From the NCBI GenBank assembly GCA_042091915.1, contig JBELGO010000079.1:1-7361 (forward strand): 7,361 nucleotides of DNA, read 5' to 3'. The notes beneath the pieces are model-generated. The model worked only from the letters and a program-made list of their open reading frames with translations. It was not told the origin of the DNA and ran no database searches. Below are positions 1 through 6,259 of the stretch, in pieces. The DNA comes from LSUCC0057 sp042091915 (GTDB taxonomy: Bacteria; Pseudomonadota; Gammaproteobacteria; Pseudomonadales; Porticoccaceae). Numbering within the stretch: position 1 is the stretch's first letter; each line of letters starts with the position of its first letter. The position numbers and the translations under genes are program-made.

Positions 1-245
1 GTAGTGGTGCACATCTCCAGCTGGCCAGTGACGACAATATAGAGATGGTGGTGGGCAGAGCCGCTGCGCTGCAACACACTGCGCTGGCTAAAACTTAACA
101 ATTGAGAGTGTTCGAGCAGCCTCTGCTGTTGTTCGGCGGTTAACTGATTGAATACCGTCAATTTTTGCAAAAACGGTTCCAAGCCTTGTGTTGTGAGCAG
201 TTTGATCATCCCGCATAGTAACCTATAAAGTCTAAATTTAGACAT
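1..245 (-). CDS. Crp/Fnr-type cyclic-nucleotide-binding-domain protein (partial, N-terminal 81 residues)
   Basis: The frame runs unbroken off the left edge, so only the N-terminus is visible. The sequence has the look of a cNMP-binding beta-roll: an amphipathic lead-in (FLQKLTVFNQLTAEQQQRLL), then a strand and turn around RSVLQRSGS, and the typical core LYIVVTGQLEM, equivalent to the family's 'lyiVlsGqlev'. I prefer the ATG at 245 because an AGGA Shine-Dalgarno sits 8 nt upstream. An in-frame ATG at 209, which would remove 12 residues (MSKFRLYRLLCG), has only a weak AGG 12 nt away. It is divergent from the glpD-like gene, with 62 bp between the start codons, so a local regulator of that operon is plausible. 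The C-terminal half is outside the window, so a DNA-binding HTH cannot be confirmed. It could instead be another protein that uses a cNMP-binding domain. Confidence 0.72.
   Translation of the reverse strand, partial: MSKFRLYRLLCGMIKLLTTQGLEPFLQKLTVFNQLTAEQQQRLLEHSQLLSFSQRSVLQRSGSAHHHLYIVVTGQLEMCTT
230..243. promoter_or_regulatory. Perfect 14-bp palindrome GTCTAAATTTAGAC, candidate operator
   Basis: The 14 bases equal their own reverse complement. The site lies between the divergent Crp-type gene and the glpD-like gene and overlaps the G of the preferred ATG (245-243) and the following codons of the Crp-type gene. A bound protein here could affect both divergent transcripts. In mRNA it could also fold into a 5-bp stem with a 4-nt loop at the start codon. 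It does not match the Crp (TGTGA/TCACA) or Fnr (TTGAT/ATCAA) consensus, so the ligand is unknown. The palindrome is directly seen; operator function is inferred. Confidence 0.4.
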
Positions 246-253
246 TTTAACTG

Positions 254-257
254 TCCT
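254..257 (-). promoter_or_regulatory. Shine-Dalgarno supporting the 245 start
   Basis: Read on the minus strand this is AGGA, 8 nt upstream of the ATG at 245. It is the reason to prefer the longer N-terminus of the Crp-type protein over the ATG at 209. Confidence 0.5.
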
Positions 258-271
258 GCAAGCGCTACAGT

Positions 272-289
272 AGGGGTATAGAAACCCCT
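272..289 (+). promoter_or_regulatory. Small hairpin in the leader of the glpD-like gene
   Basis: AGGGGT (272-277) pairs with ACCCCT (284-289) around a 6-nt loop, ending 18 nt before the ATG at 308. There is no U-run after it, so it is not an intrinsic terminator. It could influence translation or mRNA stability, or have no role. A TATAGA in the loop region (277-282) resembles a -10 box but has no good -35 partner. Confidence 0.25.
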
Positions 290-307
290 CACTGAGCGGC
301 AGCCACC

Positions 308-1909
308 ATGCAAATTAGCGCATCTACAGCAGACTCACTCCAATCCGTCAGCAATCTGGACTTGCGCGATCGCGCCGCACTGTTTACTGGGCTACAGAGT
401 GAGACCTTTGATCTGCTGGTGATTGGTGGCGGCATTACCGGCGCCGGTATTGCCCGCGATGCGGCTATGCGCGGTCTCCGTGTAGCTTTACTGGAAGCGC
501 AAGACTTCGCCAGTGGTACCAGTAGCCGCAGCTCGAAGATGATCCATGGAGGTCTGCGTTATCTTATTAAAGGAGACATCGCGGTCGTGCGGGAATCTGT
601 CAGTGAGCGCGAAACGCTGCACCATATTGCGCCGCATCTGGCGCGAAAAATGCCTTATATTGTCGGTACTCGCCACCGTCTGGAGCAGTTCATTATGCGC
701 GTGGCGCTCACCGTCTATGAGCGGTTGGGGGGAGTGGCCGCGAGTGACCGTCATCAGCGCTGGAGCCGCGAACAGCTGCGCGCCAATGAGCCGACATTGG
801 CTGCCGACAACTATTATGCAGCGGTCGTCTATCCCGAATATCTCACCGATGACGCGCGGCTGACGCTGGCGAACATCCGTTCGGCCTATGCGCACGGCGC
901 ACAGGTGGCCAACTACTGCAAAGTAGTGGGGGTGGCGTACGAAGAGCATTTCACGGTTAATTGTCAAGCGCAGCTGCCGGGCGAAAACCACACCTTTAGT
1001 ATTGGCGCGAGGGCAGTGGTCAATGCCGCCGGGCCTTGGGTGGATGCGGTGGCGCAGCTGGAAAACCCCGCACAACCTAAACGGTTAGCGCTCAGTCGCG
1101 GTATTCATCTAGTGGTGGAGCACGTCAAATTACCTGTTCTGCACACTGTTGTGATGGCCAGCGCTGATGGTCGCCGAGTGTTTGCGGTACCGGTTGGCGA
1201 CTTTACCTATCTGGGCACTACCGACGACTTTTACCCCGATACTGAATACTGGCCTCCCGTGACTACTGCCGACATCAGTTACCTCTTGGGTATCACCGCG
1301 GGTTATTTCCCTGAGAATCTATTGGTCCCGGCAGATATTGTCTCAGCTTGGTCGGGGATCCGTCCGCTGATCGCCGAGGGCGAAGGCGTCGCGGCCAAAG
1401 AGCTCTCACGCAAAGACGAGGTATGGCATGGGACATTGGGGATGTGGTCGGTCGGTGGTGGCAAGTTATCGGCTTATAGGGCTATGGCTGAGCGGCTGGT
1501 AGACAAGCTCGTGGCTGCCGAGCATTTTAATGCCTCGCCCTGCACAACCCATCAAGAACGGCTGCCAGGTGGGGGTGCATTGACGGCGCCGCTCACGGCG
1601 GTGCCAGAGCAGCTCCTACAGAGGTTGCAAAGCTTGTACGGCAGTGAAGCGGAAATAGTGCTGTCGATGGGCGGCGATCTTGAGGCTGAAGTGACCTTTG
1701 CGGTGCGCTGCGAAGGAGCGCTGCGGCTAGAAGACTATTGGGCGCGCCGGAGCAGCCGGGCATGGTTTGAGCATGCCGGTGGCATTGCCAGTTTGCGACC
1801 GGCTGCCGCGATTATGGCTAGATTATTAGACTGGGATGAAGCACGCCAGGCACTGGAGATTGCTCATTGCGAGGCGATAGATGCCCACATTAGGCAAAAA
1901 TTTAGTTAA
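308..1909 (+). CDS. glpD: FAD-dependent glycerol-3-phosphate dehydrogenase/oxidase family protein
   Basis: Family role: oxidises sn-glycerol 3-phosphate to dihydroxyacetone phosphate and passes electrons via FAD to the quinone pool or oxygen, as a peripheral membrane enzyme. The 533-residue product has the FAD Rossmann motif IGGGITGAGIARDAAMRG at residues 39-56, matching the first GlpD family signature. It is followed by the hallmark DFASGTSSRSSKMIHGGLRYL (residues 66-86), FAD-contacting VVNAAGPWVD (237-246), SGIRPL (349-354) and GGGKLSAYRAMAE (383-395). The C-terminal domain carries LEDYWARRSSRAWF (474-487), where classical GlpD has a DxLxRRTRL-type stretch, and the second signature has LSAYR instead of the usual LTTYR, so this is a divergent branch. 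The start is forced: an in-frame TGA lies at 293-295 and the next Met is inside the Rossmann fold. The Shine-Dalgarno is poor (only GAG at 294-296). It is the first gene of a likely three-gene operon with the AGPS-like and FGGY genes, so its substrate may be an alkylated or otherwise modified glycerol phosphate. Confidence 0.9.
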   Translation: MQISASTADSLQSVSNLDLRDRAALFTGLQSETFDLLVIGGGITGAGIARDAAMRGLRVALLEAQDFASGTSSRSSKMIHGGLRYLIKGDIAVVRESVSERETLHHIAPHLARKMPYIVGTRHRLEQFIMRVALTVYERLGGVAASDRHQRWSREQLRANEPTLAADNYYAAVVYPEYLTDDARLTLANIRSAYAHGAQVANYCKVVGVAYEEHFTVNCQAQLPGENHTFSIGARAVVNAAGPWVDAVAQLENPAQPKRLALSRGIHLVVEHVKLPVLHTVVMASADGRRVFAVPVGDFTYLGTTDDFYPDTEYWPPVTTADISYLLGITAGYFPENLLVPADIVSAWSGIRPLIAEGEGVAAKELSRKDEVWHGTLGMWSVGGGKLSAYRAMAERLVDKLVAAEHFNASPCTTHQERLPGGGALTAPLTAVPEQLLQRLQSLYGSEAEIVLSMGGDLEAEVTFAVRCEGALRLEDYWARRSSRAWFEHAGGIASLRPAAAIMARLLDWDEARQALEIAHCEAIDAHIRQKFS

Positions 1910-1966
1910 CACTCACTAGAAAAATTTAATCAGTTATTGCTCAATCACTCACCACCGGACTTCATT

Positions 1967-3370
1967 ATGAATAACGCATTTTTAGCCGAACTGGCGCAAC
2001 ATATCGGCAGTGAACAGCTGTTAGTGAACGCCAGCGATCGGCAAGCTTATCGCTACGACCATTGGTGCATCAAACACTATCGCGACTGGATGGGCCAAAG
2101 CATCGAGGCCGCTGGTTGTGTGGTTAAACCGCGCAGTGCCGCCGATGTGCAAGTTGTCGTGAAGTCCGCTGCTTCACACGGTGTGCAGATTGTGCCCTTT
2201 GGTTTAGGCAGTGGTGTGTGCGGTGGAATAGAGCCGCAATCCTCACAGCTACTCTTAGATATGGGCCAGATGAATACGCTGCTGGCGCTAGACGAAGAGA
2301 ACCTGCTTGCTACCTTCGAGGCCGGTATGAACGGTTTAGAGGCCGAACAAGCCGTCGCTGCCCACGGTTTGACCATTGGCCACTGGCCGCAGTCTATTGG
2401 CATTAGTAGCGTGGGCGGCTGGGTGTCGACTCGCGCTTCCGGGCAGTTTTCTACCGCCTACGGCAATATTGAGGATATGATTTATTCACTACAGGTGGTG
2501 CTACCCAATGGTGAATTAGTCACGCTGGGCAAAGCCCCGCGCGCAGCGAGCGGGCCTGATTTGCGCCACCTATTAATGGGTGCCGAGGGCACCTTGGGAG
2601 TGATTACTCAGGTCACTTTATCACTGCGCCGGGTAGCGCCCTGCCGCCGCTACTCTGCCTATTACGCCGCCGACATGGCGCAGGGTTTTAATGCCCAACG
2701 GCAGATAGTTCAAGCCGATTGGAAGCCGCCGGTCATGCGTCAATACGATGCTTCTGAGGTGGCGCGACTGTTCCCCGATTTTGATCAACAAGGCCAAGCG
2801 ATGTTGCTCATGGTTCATGAGGGACCGCAAACACGGGTCAGTGCCGAATTGGACGCTGTAGCAGAAATTGCCTCAGAGTTAGGTCTTATAGAGGCTGATA
2901 GTCGCGTGGGCGAACTATGGATGGAGCGCCGGAACCATGTGCCACAGTGGCGCGACCTGCTCGAACAGGGCTGGATAGCCGATACCATCGAAATTTCTGC
3001 ACCGTGGAATAAAATTGTGCAGATCTACGAGGACGCCATTGACGTATTGAATACGGTGCCGAGTATCGTCAATGCGTCGGCACACAGCTCGCATGTCTAT
3101 AGCTCCGGGATAAATTTGTATTTTACCTTTGCTTGCCAACCGGCCGATAAAGCACAAATGGAAGCGCTCTACTTTACCTGTTGGGATAAAGTGCTTGAGG
3201 CCACGGCTGCCGCCGGTGGCGGTATCGCGCATCACCACGGGTCCGGACGTCTGCGCAAGAACTACTTGCATCACGACCTGGGTAGCGGCGGTATCGAACT
3301 GTTGCGCACCATTAAGCGAGCGATAGATCCAAACACTATGATGAACCCCGGCAATTTACTTCCCGACTGA
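1967..3370 (+). CDS. FAD-linked oxidase, alkylglycerone-phosphate synthase-like
   Basis: The family (FAD_binding_4 plus FAD-oxidase C-terminal domain) includes glycolate oxidase GlcD, D-lactate dehydrogenases and alkyl-DHAP synthase (AGPS), which replaces the acyl chain of acyl-DHAP with a fatty alcohol to form the ether bond. In this 467-residue protein the PP-loop is VPFGLGSGVCGG (76-87), followed by GHWPQS (138-143), SSVGGWVSTRASG (147-159), YGNIEDMI (165-172) and MGAEGTLGVITQVTL (204-218). The C-terminal half carries AGPS-specific marks recalled from the mammalian enzyme: MRQYD with Arg258, Arg329 before EISAPW (342-347), LYFTF with Tyr385, and HHHG at 422-425. Tyr385 lies 37 residues before the first His, as in AGPS. 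The product lacks the long N-terminal extension of eukaryotic AGPS. The ATG at 1967 is chosen over a TTG at 1937, which has no Shine-Dalgarno; 1967 has a weak GGA 7 nt upstream. It lies 57 bp after glpD on the same strand with no terminator between, so co-transcription is likely. Plain GlcD-type dehydrogenase activity is the main alternative. Confidence 0.82.
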   Translation: MNNAFLAELAQHIGSEQLLVNASDRQAYRYDHWCIKHYRDWMGQSIEAAGCVVKPRSAADVQVVVKSAASHGVQIVPFGLGSGVCGGIEPQSSQLLLDMGQMNTLLALDEENLLATFEAGMNGLEAEQAVAAHGLTIGHWPQSIGISSVGGWVSTRASGQFSTAYGNIEDMIYSLQVVLPNGELVTLGKAPRAASGPDLRHLLMGAEGTLGVITQVTLSLRRVAPCRRYSAYYAADMAQGFNAQRQIVQADWKPPVMRQYDASEVARLFPDFDQQGQAMLLMVHEGPQTRVSAELDAVAEIASELGLIEADSRVGELWMERRNHVPQWRDLLEQGWIADTIEISAPWNKIVQIYEDAIDVLNTVPSIVNASAHSSHVYSSGINLYFTFACQPADKAQMEALYFTCWDKVLEATAAAGGGIAHHHGSGRLRKNYLHHDLGSGGIELLRTIKRAIDPNTMMNPGNLLPD

Positions 3371-3391
3371 GTGTCTTTGTCCCTAACAACA

Positions 3392-3396
3392 AGAGG
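3392..3396 (+). promoter_or_regulatory. Shine-Dalgarno of the FGGY kinase gene
   Basis: AGAGG lies 8 nt before the GTG at 3405 and 11 nt before the adjacent ATG at 3408. Spacing slightly favours GTG, codon preference favours ATG, and the two proteins differ by one residue. Confidence 0.55.
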
Positions 3397-3404
3397 TTGC
3401 TGCC

Positions 3405-4964
3405 GTGATGGAGAGCCAAGAGCCGCTAATTCTAGCCATAGATAACGGTACGCAGAGCGTGCGTGCGCTGCTATTTAATCGCAGTGGCGAGTTGGTTGCC
3501 AAGGCGCAGACGCCGCTAACCGACTACACCAGTCAGCGTGATGGCTGGCAAGAGCACGACGCCGAATCTTTTTATCAGCAGATGGCCGCCACTTGTCAGC
3601 AACTGTTTGCAGACAGTGAGCAGACGCCAGAGCAGATAAAAGCGGTCGTAGTGACGACCCAGCGTGCTACGGTAATTAATCTTGATGCTAAGGGCCAGCC
3701 GCTTCGCCCAGCGATCATTTGGACCGACCAGCGCAAGGCAGAGATACGTTCTAAACGGCCGTGGCTATGGCGGCTGGCGTTCCGCCTGCTCAGGCTCAAA
3801 CCCACTATCGACGCGCTTGAGTGCGAAGCAGAAATTAATTGGATTGCCCAAAATCAACCCGAGATTTGGGCGAATACAGCGCATTTTCTGTTGCTATCGG
3901 GCTTTCTTAACTACCGGCTTACTGGTGAGGTAAAAGACAGCATTGGTAGCCAAGTGGGTTATATCCCCTTTGATTACAAGCGCCAGTGCTGGTCTGGCCA
4001 AAGAGACTGGAAATGGTCCTGTATGCCAGTGGCTAGATCGCAACTGCCCAAACTGGTGGCGGTAGGAGACACGATCGGCAATATTACCGCCGCTGCCGCT
4101 AAGACAACCGGCTTACTGCCCGGCACTCCAGTCATTGCTGGCGCCGCAGACAAAGCTTGCGAAGTACTGGGCTCTGGCTGTATCGAAGAGACTATGGGCA
4201 GTATTTCGTGTGGTACGACCGCGACAATCAACGTCTGCCAAAATCGCTACATTGAACCGCGACCATTTATACCACCCTATCCGGCAGCTCTGCCGGGCCA
4301 CTTTAACGGCGAGATTCAAGTATTCAGGGGTTTCTGGATGGTCGAGTGGTTTGTGCAGCAGTTTGGCAGCCCGGAGCAAGGCCGTGTAGCCAACGATAAC
4401 AGGTCTGTTGAGATGTTACTCGACGAGCTCGTTGTCGCTACGCCGCCAGGCGCTGAGGGTTTAATGTTGCAGCCCTACTGGAATCCCGGACTTAGCCAAC
4501 CGGGTCCAGAAGCGCGCGGCAGCGTGATAGGCTTTACCGACAAGCACGGCCGTGCCCACCTGTATCGCGCACTGCTGGAAGGGCTTGCATACGCCTTGCG
4601 AGAGGGAAAAGAGCAATTGGAGCGGCGCAGCAAAATCCCCATGCAACGGCTGCGGGTAGCCGGTGGCGGTTCGCAGAGCGATGCGGTTATGCAGATATTA
4701 GCCGATGTTATGCAGCTGCCTACCGAGCGTCCATCCACATACGAGGCCAGCGGTTTGGGTGCGGCGATGATTGCAGCAGTGAGCTTGGGTTACTACCCAA
4801 ATTATTCTGCAGCTGTGCCGGCAATGACCTCCGTGAGAGCACGTTTTGAGCCGAACAGTGCCAACAGTGCACTCTACGAACAACTCTACAAGCAGGTATA
4901 CCAGCGCCAGTATGTGCGCCTTAAGCCCCTCTACGCAGCGCTGGTAAGCCTATTGCCTCGCTAA
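3405..4964 (+). CDS. FGGY-family carbohydrate/polyol kinase, substrate unknown
   Basis: FGGY kinases transfer the ATP gamma-phosphate to a sugar or polyol in the cytoplasm. The 519-residue product has the usual length and motif order: phosphate-1 loop AIDNGTQSVRALLF (11-24), TTQRAT (84-89), AIIWTDQR (103-110), the catalytic-Asp region AGAADKACEVLG (245-256, predicted base Asp249), phosphate-2 loop GSISCGTTATI (265-275), and the C-terminal nucleotide motif VAGGGSQSDAVMQILADVM (418-436). Compared with E. coli GlpK, recalled from its structure, Arg83 and Trp103 are kept (Arg87, Trp106). The glycerol-contacting Glu84 is Ala88, and the residue after the catalytic Asp is Lys250 instead of Gln. A glycerol-only kinase is therefore unlikely. 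Residues 117-133 form a Trp/Arg/Leu-rich amphipathic stretch. It lies 34 bp after the AGPS-like gene and is probably co-transcribed. The substrate could be an alkylglycerol or another polyol; that is inference from context. GTG 3405 or ATG 3408 are both possible starts. Confidence 0.85.
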   Translation: MMESQEPLILAIDNGTQSVRALLFNRSGELVAKAQTPLTDYTSQRDGWQEHDAESFYQQMAATCQQLFADSEQTPEQIKAVVVTTQRATVINLDAKGQPLRPAIIWTDQRKAEIRSKRPWLWRLAFRLLRLKPTIDALECEAEINWIAQNQPEIWANTAHFLLLSGFLNYRLTGEVKDSIGSQVGYIPFDYKRQCWSGQRDWKWSCMPVARSQLPKLVAVGDTIGNITAAAAKTTGLLPGTPVIAGAADKACEVLGSGCIEETMGSISCGTTATINVCQNRYIEPRPFIPPYPAALPGHFNGEIQVFRGFWMVEWFVQQFGSPEQGRVANDNRSVEMLLDELVVATPPGAEGLMLQPYWNPGLSQPGPEARGSVIGFTDKHGRAHLYRALLEGLAYALREGKEQLERRSKIPMQRLRVAGGGSQSDAVMQILADVMQLPTERPSTYEASGLGAAMIAAVSLGYYPNYSAAVPAMTSVRARFEPNSANSALYEQLYKQVYQRQYVRLKPLYAALVSLLPR

Positions 4965-4979
4965 CTTTCGGTGCAAATT

Positions 4980-6002
4980 TTAGCTAATTTTGACAACCGC
5001 TTTGCCAAAGTGGTGGCCATTAAAGAGTGATAAAAATGCCTCCAGTGTTTTCTCTACACCCTCGAAAACAGTCTCTTGGCTTTTTATGGCGCCACTTTGT
5101 ACCCACGGTACCATTTCGCTGAGAAAAGCCTCTTGTTGGTCGAAGTGGTCTGAAATAATAAACCCTTGCATGCGGATTTTTTTACCCACTATTAACATTA
5201 GGTTGTTGATCCCACCCTGATTGTCGGCATCGTTGTAACCGCTGATCATCCCGCAGGCGGCAATGCGCCCGTATGGGTTCATTGCATTGATAGCTGCCTG
5301 TAGATGCTCGCCGCCGACGTTTTCAAAATAGACATCTATTCCTTCGGGTGCAGCTGCCTGTAATGCCTTGGTTAGATCGCCACAAGTTTTGTAGTTGATT
5401 ACCTCGTCTATATTACACTCATTGCGCAGCCAGTCGGCTTTTTCATCGCTGCCTACACTGCCTATCACTCGGCAACCTTTGAGTTTTGCAATTTGGCAGA
5501 CATTGGCACCCACTGCGCCAGAGGCTGCTGAGACAAAGACAGTCTCGCCCGCTTTAGGTTGGGCGATTTGCAAGAGGCCAACATAAGCTGTGAGCCCTGG
5601 CATACCCAGCGTGCCTAAAAATAGTGACGGGTGTTGCTCAGCTACAGCTGGCAATTTTTGCAGCTCTGCTGCATCGCCAATAAATCGATCGCGCCAACCG
5701 TTGAGGCTGAGCACAATATCTCCAGCAGTAAAATCTCGGTGCTGTGATGCGCTGACACGGCCGACGGCACCACCAGTCATCGCTTCGCCGAGCTCATAAG
5801 CCTCAGCGTAAACAGCATTCTCACGCATGCGACCGCGCATGTAAGGGTCAACCGAGAGAAACAAGTTATCAACCAGTAACTGATTGGCTTCGAGCTGCGG
5901 TAGCGCGTGCTCGACAAGGGCAAAGTGTTCGCTGCTGGGAAGTGCAGTAGGGCGCTTAAGGAGGTGCCATTCGCGTGCTTTTGTGAGGTTGTTTTCGGAC
6001 AT
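4980..6002 (-). CDS. NADP-dependent zinc-independent MDR oxidoreductase (CurA / prostaglandin reductase type)
   Basis: The family reduces the C=C bond of alpha,beta-unsaturated aldehydes and ketones with NADPH; members include E. coli CurA, plant 2-alkenal reductases and mammalian prostaglandin reductase 1. The 340-residue product is full length. Visible marks are NLFLSVDPYMRGRM (46-59), GEAMTGGAVGRV (72-83), LGMPGLTAYVGL (132-143), the glycine-rich NADPH loop VSAASGAVGANVCQIAKLKG (157-176), GSDEK with Lys188 as the likely 2'-phosphate contact, FENVGG (226-231) and a C-terminal GKAVVKI. No structural or catalytic zinc-binding cysteine cluster is present. The start is the ATG at 6002, which has GGAG 6 nt upstream; an in-frame TTG at 6014 overlaps that Shine-Dalgarno and is unlikely. 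It converges on the FGGY gene with 15 bp between stop codons. The physiological substrate cannot be told from sequence. Confidence 0.9.
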   Translation of the reverse strand: MSENNLTKAREWHLLKRPTALPSSEHFALVEHALPQLEANQLLVDNLFLSVDPYMRGRMRENAVYAEAYELGEAMTGGAVGRVSASQHRDFTAGDIVLSLNGWRDRFIGDAAELQKLPAVAEQHPSLFLGTLGMPGLTAYVGLLQIAQPKAGETVFVSAASGAVGANVCQIAKLKGCRVIGSVGSDEKADWLRNECNIDEVINYKTCGDLTKALQAAAPEGIDVYFENVGGEHLQAAINAMNPYGRIAACGMISGYNDADNQGGINNLMLIVGKKIRMQGFIISDHFDQQEAFLSEMVPWVQSGAIKSQETVFEGVEKTLEAFLSLFNGHHFGKAVVKIS

Positions 6003-6008
6003 TTTTTG

Positions 6009-6012
6009 CTCC
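6009..6012 (-). promoter_or_regulatory. Shine-Dalgarno fixing the reductase start
   Basis: On the minus strand this reads GGAG, followed by 6 nt and then the ATG at 6002. The upstream in-frame TTG (6014) shares its last base with this motif, which argues strongly for the ATG. Confidence 0.7.
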
Positions 6013-6157
6013 AATCGCCGGGTTTGAGTTTACTAGCATAACGCGGACTGCGCCGAGGTGGATAGCTCGATGGTATTGTTATCTGTTTAATTTGGTATAA
6101 GCCATTTAGAGGTTTTGTGTTTGTTGCTTATCAGGCATGTTAAGTCTAAAAATTCAT

Positions 6158-6162
6158 AAGGA
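6158..6162 (+). promoter_or_regulatory. Shine-Dalgarno of the amidase gene
   Basis: AAGGA with 7 nt to the ATG at 6170 favours that start over the ATG at 6176, which would still keep the twin-arginine motif. Confidence 0.65.
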
Positions 6163-6169
6163 TTGAGTT

Positions 6170-6259
6170 ATGGCTATGTCTCGACGTAATTTTATCGCTC
6201 TATCGGCCACTGCTGCAGTTGCCTCAGCACTACCACTCAGTTTGGCTGTGGGTGCACAA
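6170..6259 (+). other. Twin-arginine (Tat) signal peptide of the amidase
   Basis: Encodes about 30 residues with a short n-region MAM, the twin-arginine motif SRRNFI, a moderately hydrophobic Ala/Leu/Val core and an Ala-containing end. The pattern fits the Tat consensus S/T-R-R-x-F-L/I. The cleavage point is estimated by eye. Confidence 0.75.

Larger units (their letters stand above)
6003..6169. promoter_or_regulatory. Divergent promoter region between reductase and amidase genes
   Basis: This 167-bp AT-richer stretch separates two divergent genes and must hold both promoters unless a gene is leaderless. A TATAAG at 6096-6101 on the plus strand resembles a -10 box, and TTGCTT (6124-6129) with TAAAAA (6147-6152) at 17-bp spacing is another weak pair. 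On the minus strand TATGCT (6040-6035) is a possible -10. None has a convincing -35 partner, so exact promoters are not called. The nonamer AAGTCTAAA at 6142-6150 also occurs at 228-236, within and beside the palindrome there. Confidence 0.4.

Noticed and set aside
488..1075. A 195-codon open frame on the minus strand
   Set aside because: It lies wholly inside the well-supported glpD-like gene in an antisense frame, and its His/Arg/Cys-rich translation looks like no protein family.
1937..1966. TTG start at 1937 for the AGPS-like gene, adding 10 residues
   Set aside because: No Shine-Dalgarno precedes it and the extra residues match nothing in the family; the ATG at 1967 is better.
4853..4870. 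Direct repeat AACAGTGCC/AACAGTGCA
   Set aside because: It is only 8 identical bases in two units inside the coding sequence (Asn-Ser-Ala twice), with no sign of a functional repeat array.
3405..4964. Annotation of the kinase as glycerol kinase glpK
   Set aside because: The glycerol-contacting Glu and Gln of GlpK are replaced by Ala and Lys, so neighbourhood alone is not enough.
4965..4992. Possible bidirectional terminator between the convergent kinase and reductase genes
   Set aside because: The inverted repeat around TTAGCTAA is short, AT-only outside the central GC and has no loop or GC-rich stem; it also overlaps the end of the reductase gene.
6003..6014. TTG start at 6014 for the MDR reductase, adding 4 residues
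   Set aside because: The TTG overlaps the GGAG Shine-Dalgarno that serves the ATG at 6002.
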